This document shows, piece by piece, positions 51,177 to 62,517 of a stretch of 64,000 bases of DNA (the first letter of the stretch is position 1; every line of letters starts with the position of its first letter). The stretch covers positions 8,929,850 to 8,993,849 of the forward strand of contig NC_052031.1 in assembly GCF_015832195.1 (NCBI RefSeq), given 5' to 3'. The notes beneath the pieces are model-generated. The model had not been told where the DNA came from, did no database searches, and saw nothing but the letters and a program-made list of their open reading frames with translations. This DNA comes from Motacilla alba alba (taxonomy: Eukaryota > Chordata > Aves > Passeriformes > Motacillidae). A program made the position numbers and the translations under genes.

Positions 51177-51214
51177 GAGGGAGGTGGAGGGGGGAGGAGG
51201 AAGGGTGAGGAAGG
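51177..51214 (+). repeat. Purine/G-rich tract
   Basis: A nearly pure purine stretch with GGGAGGTGGAGGGGGGAGGA and following AGGAAGGGTGAGGAAGG. Several GG/GGG runs give weak quadruplex potential. No other signal. Confidence 0.6.
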
Positions 51215-53020
51215 TTCCATGGACAGCTGAGAAATGAGTTGCAGCAGTCATTTTGCTGAATTAGATTTCAAGTTTTGCATCTTCACTTTCTTTGTCAAGA
51301 CTCAGGTCATGGCTGCGTTTTTATCCCCTCACGATTAGGAGGGAAATATGTTGTCTCCAGCCACAGCCAAAGCAAACACATAGTATGGTGTTTCCATAAC
51401 CAGAGTTCTCTGTAGTGGAAGATAACAGGGTTAGGTCAGTTAGAGAGTGAGAGTTCCCCAGAATACTCTCTGAGTTTTCTGCAATTTGAATTTCTGGAGC
51501 TTTGTCAGCTAGAGGCTGTGTCTCTAAATTTAATAGCCTCCTAAAGTTTTCTTTTTCTTGATTTTGCCACTTTATCCCTTGAAACTATAAGCAATTTTAC
51601 CATTTACAACAGCCCACGTCAAGAATTTCTACAGCTTAACTTTGTGTTGTGTGAAGTGGATTTAGACAAATTTTGGGTGGTTTAAAAACTATTTAAAGCT
51701 CTTCACACTGTAGTTTCTTGGTGTTGTCAGAATTACACTTGCAAGTTTGCTTCTATGTAGTGAAATTGTAGGTAGAAATGCATTCCTTCTAGCCCCTTTA
51801 GAGTATGCCCAGAATCCAAAAAATGAATGTAGAGATTGTAAGGTTTACTTTCCATTCTGAATGTAGCAGTTAATTATAAATCTCTTGTTTCTTGAGTGTG
51901 TAACAATTATAAAAATCGTGAAAGTAGATCTAGTTTGGTTTGTGTAACTTGAAAGACATTTAAAATTTTGATTGACAGACAGTATCATGTATGAGAAAAT
52001 TCACTTTGATTTGAGAAATGGGGGGTTAGCTGCTGAATGATTAACTATATTTATGACATTTGGATGGAAGGGAAAAACCGGAAATTCCTTTTTGATGCGC
52101 AGAAGATTTTAGATGCAGCTGGAAACATTTGATAAATAATGTTTACTAATTTGTTCTAATGAACAATTGATTTTTCATTAGGATAAATTAAGAGCAAAAT
52201 TGGGCATTATCACTTTATTTTGTTGTTGAAGTCTATGCAAGGAGTGTCAGGGGTTCGAAGTCCCTGCTGTATTTTGCTGCAATTAAAGTGCACAGTGGAG
52301 CTGTGTGTATCTGTATGTGAGCTACACAGACTGCTTAACTGCAGTCTTTGCTTTCAGCCTCTTGCTGAAACTCATCCAAAACCTCACTTATGGATTAGAA
52401 GAAACAAGAGCTATCAGAAGAGAGAAGGATGTAAATCCAAGCATGAATTTTACTCATCCATTCTATTAATGTTAAAAGACGATTCCTTAAAGTGCTGGAT
52501 ATGTGATCAAAGTCAAGGGTAGATACAGTCTGGAAAAACAAAATTTTAACAGAAGGAGTGTTGATAGCTATGTCTGAAATTAAGAATATGAGGTCACTGA
52601 TATGTACCCATATATGAAAACCTGGACACAGTCCATCTAAGCCAGCTGCTATATAAATTATAATGATTATAATGATTCACCTACTAGCAGGACTAACCCA
52701 AAGCCCTTTTTGCATTTTATTAATCAGAGGACTTTGAAGAGTCATTACACAGATAGAGAGAAGAGTTTCACACATGATTTTCAAGTTTAAAATGACCTTT
52801 TTTGAAGCAGGTCAGATGCATTTCCATCACAAATATGCTGAAAACACAAGTGTTACTTATTCTATTTTGTAGTTTTGCATATGCAACTAAATTTCCAGGG
52901 AATCTTTCTAACCCTATTGTGCATATTAAATAATTCACCTTAGTAAATAATTTCTGCTAGTTTATATTGTCAGTTCAGTAATAAAAGTAAAATACATCAG
53001 AGAAGGCAGAGAAGGACTTT

Positions 53021-53260
53021 ATAGAAACATAGAATGGTTTATGTTGAAAAAGACCTTTTAGATCATCTAGTTCCAGGAGTATGGGCCACCTTGCCATGGG
53101 CAGGAGCACCTTGCACTAGACCAGATTGCTCAAAGCCCCATCCAACGTGGCCTTGACCAATTTCAGGGATGGATCATCCTGTGTCTTGCCACCTTCATAG
53201 CAAAGAATTTCTTGCTCCTATCAATCAAATCTAAACTTGCCTGCCATCAGTTTAGTGCTT
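53021..53260 (-). mobile_element. CR1 LINE remnant
   Basis: The + strand begins ATAGAAACATAGAATGGTTT at 53021 (the CR1 3' terminus in reverse), then AAAGACCTTTTAGATCATCT, CTTGCCATGGGCAGGAGCAC, CACTAGACCAGATTGCTCAA, AGCCCCATCCAACGTGGCCT, and AAAGAATTTCTTGCTCC. This is the standard antisense CR1 order, and similarity fades after about 53260. Better preserved than the copies at 41.6 and 45.4 kb, so possibly younger. It is 5'-truncated, inactive and antisense to SEMA3A. Confidence 0.92.
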
Positions 53261-56200
53261 GTTTAATTTCAGATCTAATCTACCTCTGCTGGATTTCCTC
53301 CATCCCAGTGTTTGAAGCTGTAGAGACGCTCTCCCTTGCAGCCTGTTAAGCCAGTGAAAGCACTGACACTCTCACTTACTGATGGCTCACCCTCTGCAGG
53401 TCACCCTCATTCTTACGCTGTCTCAATTTTGACATCTAAATCCTTTACAGACCTACCCCATTAGTCTTTCCAAGAGTCAATGGTAGCTTGCTTGTCAAAC
53501 GGCAAAGTCACACTTGAAAATAAAACCACCAATCTTTTAAATTTCCACTGATATGCCTATGCAACTTAACAGCTCATATTTGTTAGTTCTTCTAAATGAG
53601 CTAACTTACTTTTGAAGTACCTGATTTGGTACCTGAAAGCATGATTTCTTTAAGAGTTAAAAAATATTTTAATACTTTTGTCCTAGGAAAGAAATACACT
53701 TGCATAAGGAAGAGTTTTATCATAACTGCAACACAAGTACACATGTGGACGTTGTTGTTACTTTTGACTCCTATTGTCCATGGTGTGTAAATTACAAAGA
53801 CATTGAGTGAGTTTTTGGCTTTCAGGTTCAGTTGTAAGGAGGTTCCCTTTTCAGAAGGGAATTTTCTAAAACACCATTGTATTTAAGTAATTTTTTTATG
53901 TAATAGTCCCCAAACATCATGACTGGTTCTGGCATTATTCAGACAGTTTTATGTCTGAGTTTTTACTCAGAAATAATGATTTTTGGAAGATGAACTGACT
54001 TTAATAATAATAATAAGTAAACCTAAAACTTCTCAAATTATATTTATACTAAAGTCATCATGTAGACATTTCATCTTTGCATTGTCTATCTCTGACTTTC
54101 ATTGTCATGATTATGACAAAATAAAATCATGTCTTTTCAGCTAACTTTAAAGTAGCTTGCCTCAGAAAACATCCTAGTAATTCAACATGTAGCTTCATAA
54201 GTAACAAATAGATGAAGACCAAAATCAATTAATCTTTGCTGGCTTCTTGGCCAGTGTTGTTGGACACTGTGTGGACATAAGTGAGTTTCAGGATAACTCA
54301 GATGCACTTACACTGCAGCATGGTCAATGTCTGCAGCAAGTGGCTGTGCCTTTAGAGAGCAGCAGCTCTTTTCTTGCCTTGCTTTTGCTGTGGCAGCAAA
54401 AGATCAGGAATTCTTGCTTTATTTGGGAACAAACAGTGAGTAAGAATTGTGCTCCATGCTACACTTGGACCCAACATGTGGCTCGAGTGTGCAGAGGATG
54501 GGGTGTGACAGTCTTCCCACCTCGTTCCTGCTTGGAACAACTGTCTCTGTGTTAGTCCCTGCAAAGTGTTTGTGCTTCTGTGCTATGATATTTAATGAGA
54601 CAAGGCCAGTGCTGTTTATAGATAAGGTAATCACTCCTTGAAGTTGCAGCTACCCACAGTTTTACTTAATTGATAACCAGTACCGGTTCTGCTCGCTGGA
54701 GACTAACTTCATAGAAGTATCATAGAGAGAGTTGAAAATTGATTAACTTCTAACTAGATCTGATAACTGAGTTATTTAATGAATAGGATTTAGCTGGCTG
54801 TTTACCTGTGCTAGCTCAGATGGTGCAATTTCAGGTCATGCAGTGCCACATTGGGCTAACCAAACTCAGAAGGCTGAGTTAATATGCCTGCAGTGTTTTT
54901 AGTATTTGAGTTAGAATATTTATAAACTTTATATTAGATCATTATTTTGCTATATTATTGCCACATTTTAAAGAACCTTGATAGTTGTAGATCTCCTTAA
55001 AATCTGGGTGCTCATTAGTATGATGCATCACTACCATTATTTCTCCTGAGCAGTTCTTATACCAGCACAAATGGGAGGTAGGAAAGATATTACCTACTCA
55101 AGTCTCAAGACAGATTAATTTTCCCTTAGACAGACAATGTCTTAGTAAAACCAGATTATGGCTCTTTTTGCCATCATGTATTCCTGCCTGATACATCACA
55201 CACACATAAAAAAATGCTATAGGTAGTATAGGTAATGTAAGTCTGTGATTATGTGACAGTGTTGGGCTTAAATACTTGTGAAGTTCATGGTTAAATGTGT
55301 GCCATAACCTTTCTCACAAAGACAAGTTCGTAATATGGGATGTTATAATAATTTTACAAATATATAAGATCAAGTTTTACAAGTCTTTGTTTATCTCATA
55401 GGGTAATATTTCTTATGTTTTATAAGAAAATAGCTGAGCCGTAGGGATAATCTGGATTCACTTTCAGAGACCAAAAGGACAAATAATAAAAATAATAAAG
55501 GGAAAACAGGTTGGTTTTAAAAATCTAAATGTTTTGTGTCTTTGAAATATCATGTGACCCCTTCAGTTATTCAAACCAAAAACACTTTAAGGGCTGTCAT
55601 GTAGCTAAATAGTGCTGACATTAATGAGCTAAAATCTTCTCTCAGTTTTACAGTATAAAAAACATATGCATCAGTATTTTGAAGTCAAAGGATTCCATGC
55701 TTATACTGGTGCAACTGAAACAAAACATGGGTGTAACATTCCTTCTTCCAGGTATCTGGTTTTAATCAAACTATACTCCTGGCCCCCAAGTTTTCTTTGC
55801 TGCAGTGAAAGGTAGGCAGGAGTGTTTCATTTAAAATTCTTGGTTTATATCACAATTGCACAAAAACTGTATATCTTGTCCTAGCTACCTCTAATAGATA
55901 AGTTGTAATAATTCCCTGAACTGTTTCTGAACTATGTGTTCTCACAGAAGCAAAAGTTTTGCTCAAAAACAAATATGGTACTGTTTTTTTCTCCTTTTAG
56001 TAGAGTTCAGTGAAACCAGGTGATTGGCAACTGTTATGATAAGGTAGATGCAGAGGATGAAAGCTAGGACTGATTGAACAGCTGTGAGGGGCTCTGTTCC
56101 AATTGTATTTTGATTACTGATAAGATAACCCTCCCTTTTCTCCCAGTGATTTATCTCATTCAAAGTACAATAACACTGAATTGCCATCAACAACAAACGC

Positions 56201-56619
56201 TGTGGAGTTTCAAGTTTCTGTGACTCTAGTGTAGCAAAAACCCAAAGGTGCTGATTACAAGTTTTCATGTTACATTTCTAAAAATGGATAAATCACTTAC
56301 TGCACTATGTGATCTCATACACTTCATAAGCCTGTTTTTTGTTTCTTTTGAGATAAAACTGATTGCTTTCTGGTATTTCCAAGCAGCATAATTCTAAAAT
56401 TATCTGACAGCATAAGTTCTTGGGTTTTTGGTTTTTTTTTTTTTTTTTTTGGAGGGGAGGGTGTTGATAATTTGTATTCTATTCTTCTGCTGCTAATATG
56501 AAATCGAAGGCTTACTGGTAAAAATAGTTTGGAAATATGGGAACAGTTTGAATATAAGTGAAAGACATATAATCTGACCAGGTAAACTAAAAGATGTCAC
56601 AAACCAAATGTTTCTGCAA

Positions 56620-56643
56620 TTATTTTTTTCCCTTCAGGTGAAA
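56620..56643 (+). other. Juxtaposed 3'/5' splice motif (recursive-splice-like)
   Basis: TATTTTTTTCCCTTCAG (AG at 56636-56637) is followed without gap by GTGAAA. This combines a good polypyrimidine tract and acceptor with a moderate donor, the arrangement used by zero-length recursive splice sites to remove very long introns in steps. It lies about 42 kb into the 47.7-kb intron. Such matches also occur by chance, and usage cannot be judged from sequence. Confidence 0.3.
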
Positions 56644-58877
56644 TGATAAAAAGAAAAAAAAATGGTAAATTAGTTTTCCTTGTTTTGTTTTATAGAAGTT
56701 TGAATTGTGCCACCAACTGTTAGCAAATTATTTTTAATTAGAGTGGGTTACTGAACCATTCTCCTCACTAAGGGCCAGATCCTAAGGTCCCAATGATGTC
56801 TGAAGTGTCAATGAAAGAAAAAAAATATAAAAAAGTAGTTTTAAAAGTAGCAGTATAAAGTAGTCAAATCCTGGGTGGGGGGAAAGGAGTTGTTATCCTC
56901 CAGGCTATCGGCCATTTTACTAAGCATTAGACCGGGCATTGGGTCAAGCTCACCTGATTTCAGACTAGTGTTTTCCATTATATGTGGAAATACTCCACTG
57001 AAGTGTCTCACTGCATGACAGCCATTGTCTTGTCCGGGTGGGGACTGGGCTCCCAATAGGTACCACACATTTTCCATGCTTACACTGCTGGTTTTGCCAC
57101 ATAGCTCTGCTGGCTCCTGCCTTGCAGGAAGCTCTCTTGATTTCCTGCCAGTCCCTGCCTTTTCCATAACTGTTTGACTGGGGCAGAAGTCACCATCTGC
57201 ACTCACAGCAATGAAATGGGGAAGCTGCAGGAGAGGTTGGAAGTTAATATACCCACTCCTTTCCTTGCATGTGTCTAAGAATTCAGCAAATAATTACTCA
57301 AAGAGTAATGACTAATTTACACCTGGGATTATTTAGAAAGATACACATGCTGATATACAGAACAGGCACAATACACATCTGTGTAAGCAAGAAATGCATG
57401 TGCAAACATGTGGCCACCTGATCCTCTGTAGCCAAAGTAGAAGCCTGGCGAGAGAAGAAGGAAATGTTCTAGCATGACGTTGTGGGAGGCACTGCTCACA
57501 GTTCAGCAAAATCCCTGTTTGATGGCATAATGGCATTGACTCATCTTTTACCTACTGCTGGGAGATCTCCAACAAGATCTTATCGCTGCTGGCAGAGGAA
57601 TGCAGGTCGAGAGTTTTGTGCAAGCAGCAGCCCACTCATTGGCTTCAGGAGCGTGTTGTGACGAGCAGCACTCCCTGTATGATCCAGTCACACTGCAGAG
57701 TCACCAGGAATAGGACAGGACCAGATTTGAAACCTGCTGAGGAAACTAGGAAACCTTCCCTCTGGTTTTTAGAGAAATTGATGTGCCCTTTTGACCCTTA
57801 TCAACAAAAACAGTCTTGGCTGGTGTGTGTCGTTGTGAAGTCTATAACAGGGACGTAGGCCAAAGCCCACAAATTTTCTAAGTTGTTACACAGACAAATT
57901 CCCTCTTGCTGAAAAGATTAAAGATAGTTTACCTCCTAGTAGATAAGTGAAAAATAAGATGGTTTTCTTTTGTTATGTTCTTCTCCTGACAAACTCCACT
58001 GAGGGAACACAGACATAAAACAAGGTTTACAGTGGAATACCAACCATGGATAAACCAAACTTCAGGATCTGCATGACTGTATTCATCTTAGCTATAGCTG
58101 TGGTTTTCTGGCTTCTTCTTTAATGAAGAAGTGTGATAAAAATAAACCAAATCTACATTCCTTGTGCATGCATATCTCCATGGATTTCACAGCAGGAATT
58201 TGGCCCTCTGTGTGTATATATACTATTAAGTTACAATTCCATTAGCAAATTAAATAACCACGTATTAAAATGAAGGCAAGAGTTAGGGACTGGTTTTCTT
58301 CTGTAAATTTGCCAACTCTCTCTGGCAAAGTGAATGTTCTGACACAAGTCAGACTGGATCAACAGACACATCAGTTAATAGAAAAAACACCATGCAGAGT
58401 CTACAGAAAAGCACTTTGAAAGGGGTCAAATACTTCAAGCTTGGACACTGGCTGAGAAAGGAGACTAAGATGGAGCAAGTAAGTCAGGAATGTGAATTAA
58501 AGCTAGTTGAAGTGGTTATTAGGGGCATCTAGCCCACAAACCCTGAGAAATTCAATCTCCATCTGGTTTCAGTGATCATCACATTCATTATAATCTGATT
58601 ATTGTTTAAGGTATGGTGCATTTGAAATTGTTAGTTTTGGTCACCTGCAACACTTAATAAATGTGGGAATGAAGCACCAATAACAAAATCAGTGACATCT
58701 CTTTTACCTTCAAAATACCACCACCCACTTCAAATCTACTCATACAGCATTTCACAGACAATGCTAGTTGTAGTGTGCAGTGGTTAGCTCTATAGGGCTC
58801 ATTCATTCCTGTTCAAAGTACAGGTGTGACTACAGCTGAGGATGTGTCGAAAGGAAATGAGAAAATTATCTCAGGGC

Positions 58878-58916
58878 AATTACTGAAGAAATTCTCTGGG
58901 AAATTACTGAAGAAAT
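58878..58916. repeat. Direct repeat of a 15-mer, 24-bp period
   Basis: AATTACTGAAGAAAT occurs at 58878-58892 and 58902-58916, separated by 9 bases (TCTCTGGGA). Probably a local duplication with partial divergence of the spacer. Confidence 0.85.
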
Positions 58917-61900
58917 GGTGGAGTAATGTTACATGTGTGCAATAAAAATAACTGCACAGATCACAGAGGAAGTAAAAAAGGAAAAAAAAAGACTTTATGA
59001 ATGGGCAGCCATTACCTGTCTGCATAGAACATGGCTAAGCCAACATTTAGTTATAAGAAAAAAAAGGGAAAATATTTAGGCTATGCTAGTAGATGGTATT
59101 TATTTCATTGATTCATTGAATGCATTTATCATTTCCTCTTGTCATTACAATGCAATCTTTGTTGTAAATCTTGGTTTATGTTATCACTGATCATCCACTA
59201 ACCTTGCCAGCATGAGTGATGGACTCTTAGTAGAATTGATGGAAGCCAGCGCCCTTCTGGGATTGAGCCTTGTCTTTGCTCTTTCTCTCAGCAATAGATA
59301 CTCATTGGATACTGAAGACACTGGATAGTAAACACTTTAAAATTAATGAATTTGAGGAGGTGGAATACTTAATTTGTATTGATTGTGCAAATGTCATTGC
59401 TTTGCTCTTCAACACCCTTTTCCAGGGTGGCCTGTAAAGCCACATTCATCACTGAATGAATATATATCAGTTGGAATCAACAGCAGAGGAACTGCTAAAA
59501 TGATTTAGGATTTCTCCTCCTACTTTTGATGTAGCTCAAACCTACCTAAATAAGTAGTGATTGAGAATCATCAACACACAAATGACAGTTTTCTCCTCAG
59601 CCTATATTTTCAACCTGATCCCTGACAGGGAGAAACCTGATGTCATGTGATTTAAAATACACTGCTTGGAATATGTCTAGGCCTAATCTTTTGGGCAACA
59701 GACCCTGGAAATCCAGTTGTCATCTGCAAAAGTCAGTAATGTTACAACATGACACATACTGAATTAAAACCTAGAAGAAACGTCCCATTCTTAGAGAAGG
59801 AACTGGAATTTAGCTTTTAGTTTGACTTTAAATTGCACATTCATAAAAAAGTTGATAGTGTTTGGGTTGCATGCTCTGAAAGTCACAGAAAATTAAAAGA
59901 AATAAAAGCTTATTATATATTTCCCTGCACAACCACACCTGGTCCTTTTAAGTTTTACTGTGGAGACTTACGAACAGTGAAGATGATGATGTAATTTACT
60001 CTTGGCCATAATAAACCTTAGACTCCAATGCTATGATCTCACATTTTTCATGAATATTAGAAAGAAAAAAAAAAACATCAATCACCATCTGTAGATGTGA
60101 ATATTTAGAACTCTGCATTAGCAAAATCATATCAGGCTTCTTTTAAGCCAAGTAGCTGGGTGCCTAACTGATCTCATTTTCATTTTTATCAGTTTTACCT
60201 TTGTCTAGCATCGGCTTCAGCAGACACTTGTCTTTACGCTGCAGTCACAAAGGGCAGACTCATACATATATGAGTTCAAACCAACAAAGATGAAAAAATT
60301 ACAAAGGTTTTTGACAGCTGTATTATAAGAAAAATGATCAGATACAGATGACAGCAGAGCATTTCTAGCCAAGAGAGAGTTTTAAGACAAGTTAAGCAAT
60401 CAATCATCTACATCACTCACTATTCACCGAGTCGACATTCAACATCTGAATCAGTCATTACAGAGTAAAGAGAATTAGTAAAGTCTCTTACAAAATGCAA
60501 ATAAGTGAACTGGAGGACAATAGAGTCAAATTCTAGAACTTGGCAGGAAGCCATAAGAATTATTTTGACAAGACTGCTTGAGGTAATTTGATTGTTACAT
60601 TTAAAAGAAAAATAATTTTTAAAAAGTGAGCTTCAGTCTTGAGCAGTACAATTTGTGACATAAATGTATAGTTATATTTAGTGACAAAAAGTGTAGAATA
60701 AGGAACAAAGTATGGTGTCTGCTCTGATGCTTTGCTACACTGCTACATGAATTAACTATTTTTGGTGGTAGTGAGAGCTTTTCCGAAAAAATACAAAGAA
60801 TACTAAATCTAAAAGCTATCTTAATGGTATGCAACTAACAATGTTTGTCTTCCTTGAGTATGTTGCCTACTAATGTTCTTGCAGAGTTTCAAACTGCTTC
60901 AAAATCCACCTGGTATAAGGGACATCAAAAATAGGTTCAACATCTGCAGAGCTACAAAGCTGCAGGTGTGAAATTCTGTAAAAATCATGAGTATCACTAT
61001 TACCTAGGTCCAAAAAATCCCCACCTGACATCTTCCTTGTTTATATGAAAGAATGAGTTAAAAAGAAGGAAAATAAATTGAAAATTAGGCAGAAACTTTT
61101 AACAGCAGTTTCTCCTTGATTTCTATCAGTATATGGGATAATATCTTATACTCACTTCTCAGTTGGAATAATGGAGGAAGATGGGAGTGATCTTAGTGAA
61201 AACTGAAAAGCCATAGAAGGTAGGTGCACTGTTAGGTGAATCCTGGACATTCAGACATTTGGCATGTGGTCTGAGAGGAGTTACATACATCCCTGGCTTG
61301 CACATGCGGCAGAATTGATGTGAACATTACATACCTGAAACTCAAGACATGCCCTCTGACCGTCATCCCTTGGGATCCTGATGTATTCACTCCCTTTCTC
61401 ATCTGTCTTCATGGCTCCATCAATGGAGCTGCTCCTGCTCCTAAACCTGGATGTTTGCCTTCTTAATTCACAAGTTCAGGGCTAGAACCATGTAAGATTT
61501 GTCATCACCAGGAAACTTTCTTATTGATGACTTACTAGTGGAGACATGCCTTAAAATGGTAGGGATGGTTTGGTTTTGGTCCCGATACGAATATAGATAG
61601 GCATAAAGAAAGTGATTTATACTGTTATGGTCCAGAATTTATGGTAAAAGTATTTTTCAGAAAAATGCAAATGATTTTGTTAATGTTTGAATAGCTATGA
61701 TGATTCTGTGGATCCTTGTACATAAAAAAATCATGTCTATGGCAAATGTAATCTCTGTGAGGAATATCAGAACTAGAAAATTACTCTTGAGTTTAAAGAC
61801 AAGCAAGGTTACTTTCTCTAGTTAAATTATTGTTCCAAGCAAGGGAACAACATGCTGCCTGTGTGAGAAAGCTCAGAAGATAATACATTTAAGAATAGGT

Positions 61901-62359
61901 GCTACATGTTATTTTATCTCATCAGCTAGTCATTCTTATCCCTTTTCTCTTAACTTACTGATGTTTATGAAATGTTTTTTTTCTGCTGAAAATAGATTTT
62001 GTGTTTAGATGTGGTTATCAGCCAGTTATCCCCAAGTTTATCCTTGCAAATCTCATTGATTGAACTAAATTGAACTTTGTCCCACAGTTGATGAGCTACA
62101 TGGATAGAATTTTACCACCTAAAAGCTCATACAGGTTTTTAATTGATTTCACTGTTGTTTTGACCTCTTTGTACAGCTGAATCTCACAAGCAGTTTGGGT
62201 GCTTGAAATAAAAACATTCAGGGGTCCAGGTAAATAATGCTTTTACTTGTTTCTTCACCATAAGCACAAATTCCTAAAATTATATTTTTACAAGTCAAAA
62301 TAAAAGTCTCTATTTCCATTGACCATTATAACAACAAAAATATTACCTTTATCTTACAG

Positions 62360-62517
62360 AAATGTTGGAATCCAACAATGTAATCAATTTCAATGGACTA
62401 GCTAATAGCTCCAGTTACCACACTTTCCTCTTGGACGAAGAACGTGGCCGGCTGTATGTTGGAGCAAAGGATCACATATTTTCTTTCAACCTGGTTAACA
62501 TCAAGGAATATCAAAAG
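62360..62517 (+). CDS. SEMA3A: SEMA3A coding exon 2 (start of sema domain)
   Basis: The 158-bp exon begins AA after the acceptor TCTTACAG, completing GAA (Glu38) with the G left by exon 1. It then reads MLESNNVINFNGLANSSSYH and on to a stretch containing LLDEER, LYVGAKDHIFSFNLVNIKEY and ending QK (Lys90). LYVGAKDHIFSF is the family-specific first strand region of the SEMA3 sema beta-propeller, which binds neuropilin/plexin. Asn53 in NSS is a likely N-glycosylation site. Residue 67 is Gly where human, and in my memory chick, SEMA3A has Ser. The exon ends in phase 0 before GTACAT, a donor lacking the usual A at +4 and G at +5. The following exon lies outside the window. Confidence 0.96.

Larger units (their letters stand above)
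45736..53020. other. Intron 1, fourth block: no gene seen
   Basis: About 7.3 kb of AT-rich intronic DNA. The longest opening (47988-48425) starts at a TTG codon and matches nothing I know, so it is treated as chance. Also present are a possible CR1 tip at 50368-50408 and a purine/G-rich run at about 51177-51214. A GAG/GTAAGT donor-like site lies at 48551-48558 without a convincing partner acceptor. Confidence 0.6.
14677..62359 (+). other. SEMA3A: SEMA3A intron 1 (47,683 bp)
   Basis: The intron is bounded by the donor GTAAGT (14677-14682) and the acceptor TTATCTTACAG (ending 62359). It is phase 1; joining the exons restores Glu38. The interior is AT-rich and lacks any recognisable nested gene. 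It holds three clear old CR1 remnants (41589-41910, 45418-45735, 53021-53260), two weak CR1 tips, many poly(T)/poly(A) and A/C or A/G low-complexity tracts, and several acceptor-like sites of which the two listed separately stand out. Long first introns of axon-guidance genes commonly house enhancers, but none can be identified with certainty from sequence alone. Confidence 0.93.
53261..62359. other. Intron 1, last block: no gene seen
   Basis: About 9.1 kb of AT-rich intronic DNA up to the exon 2 acceptor. No nested gene; the opening at 56841-57206 (minus) is unrecognised. Visible content is an ATA repeat at about 54002-54016, a T run near 56428-56450, a juxtaposed acceptor/donor motif at 56620-56643, a duplicated 15-mer at 58878-58916 and a 7+7 inverted repeat at 61830-61850. 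Confidence 0.6.

Noticed and set aside
52246..52265. T-arm-like GGGGTTCGAAGTCCC, possible tRNA
   Set aside because: The loop is too long and there is no matching acceptor, D or anticodon arm upstream; no tRNA fold.
56841..57206. 121-codon minus-strand opening
   Set aside because: No recognisable domain, no promoter or splice context. Treated as chance.
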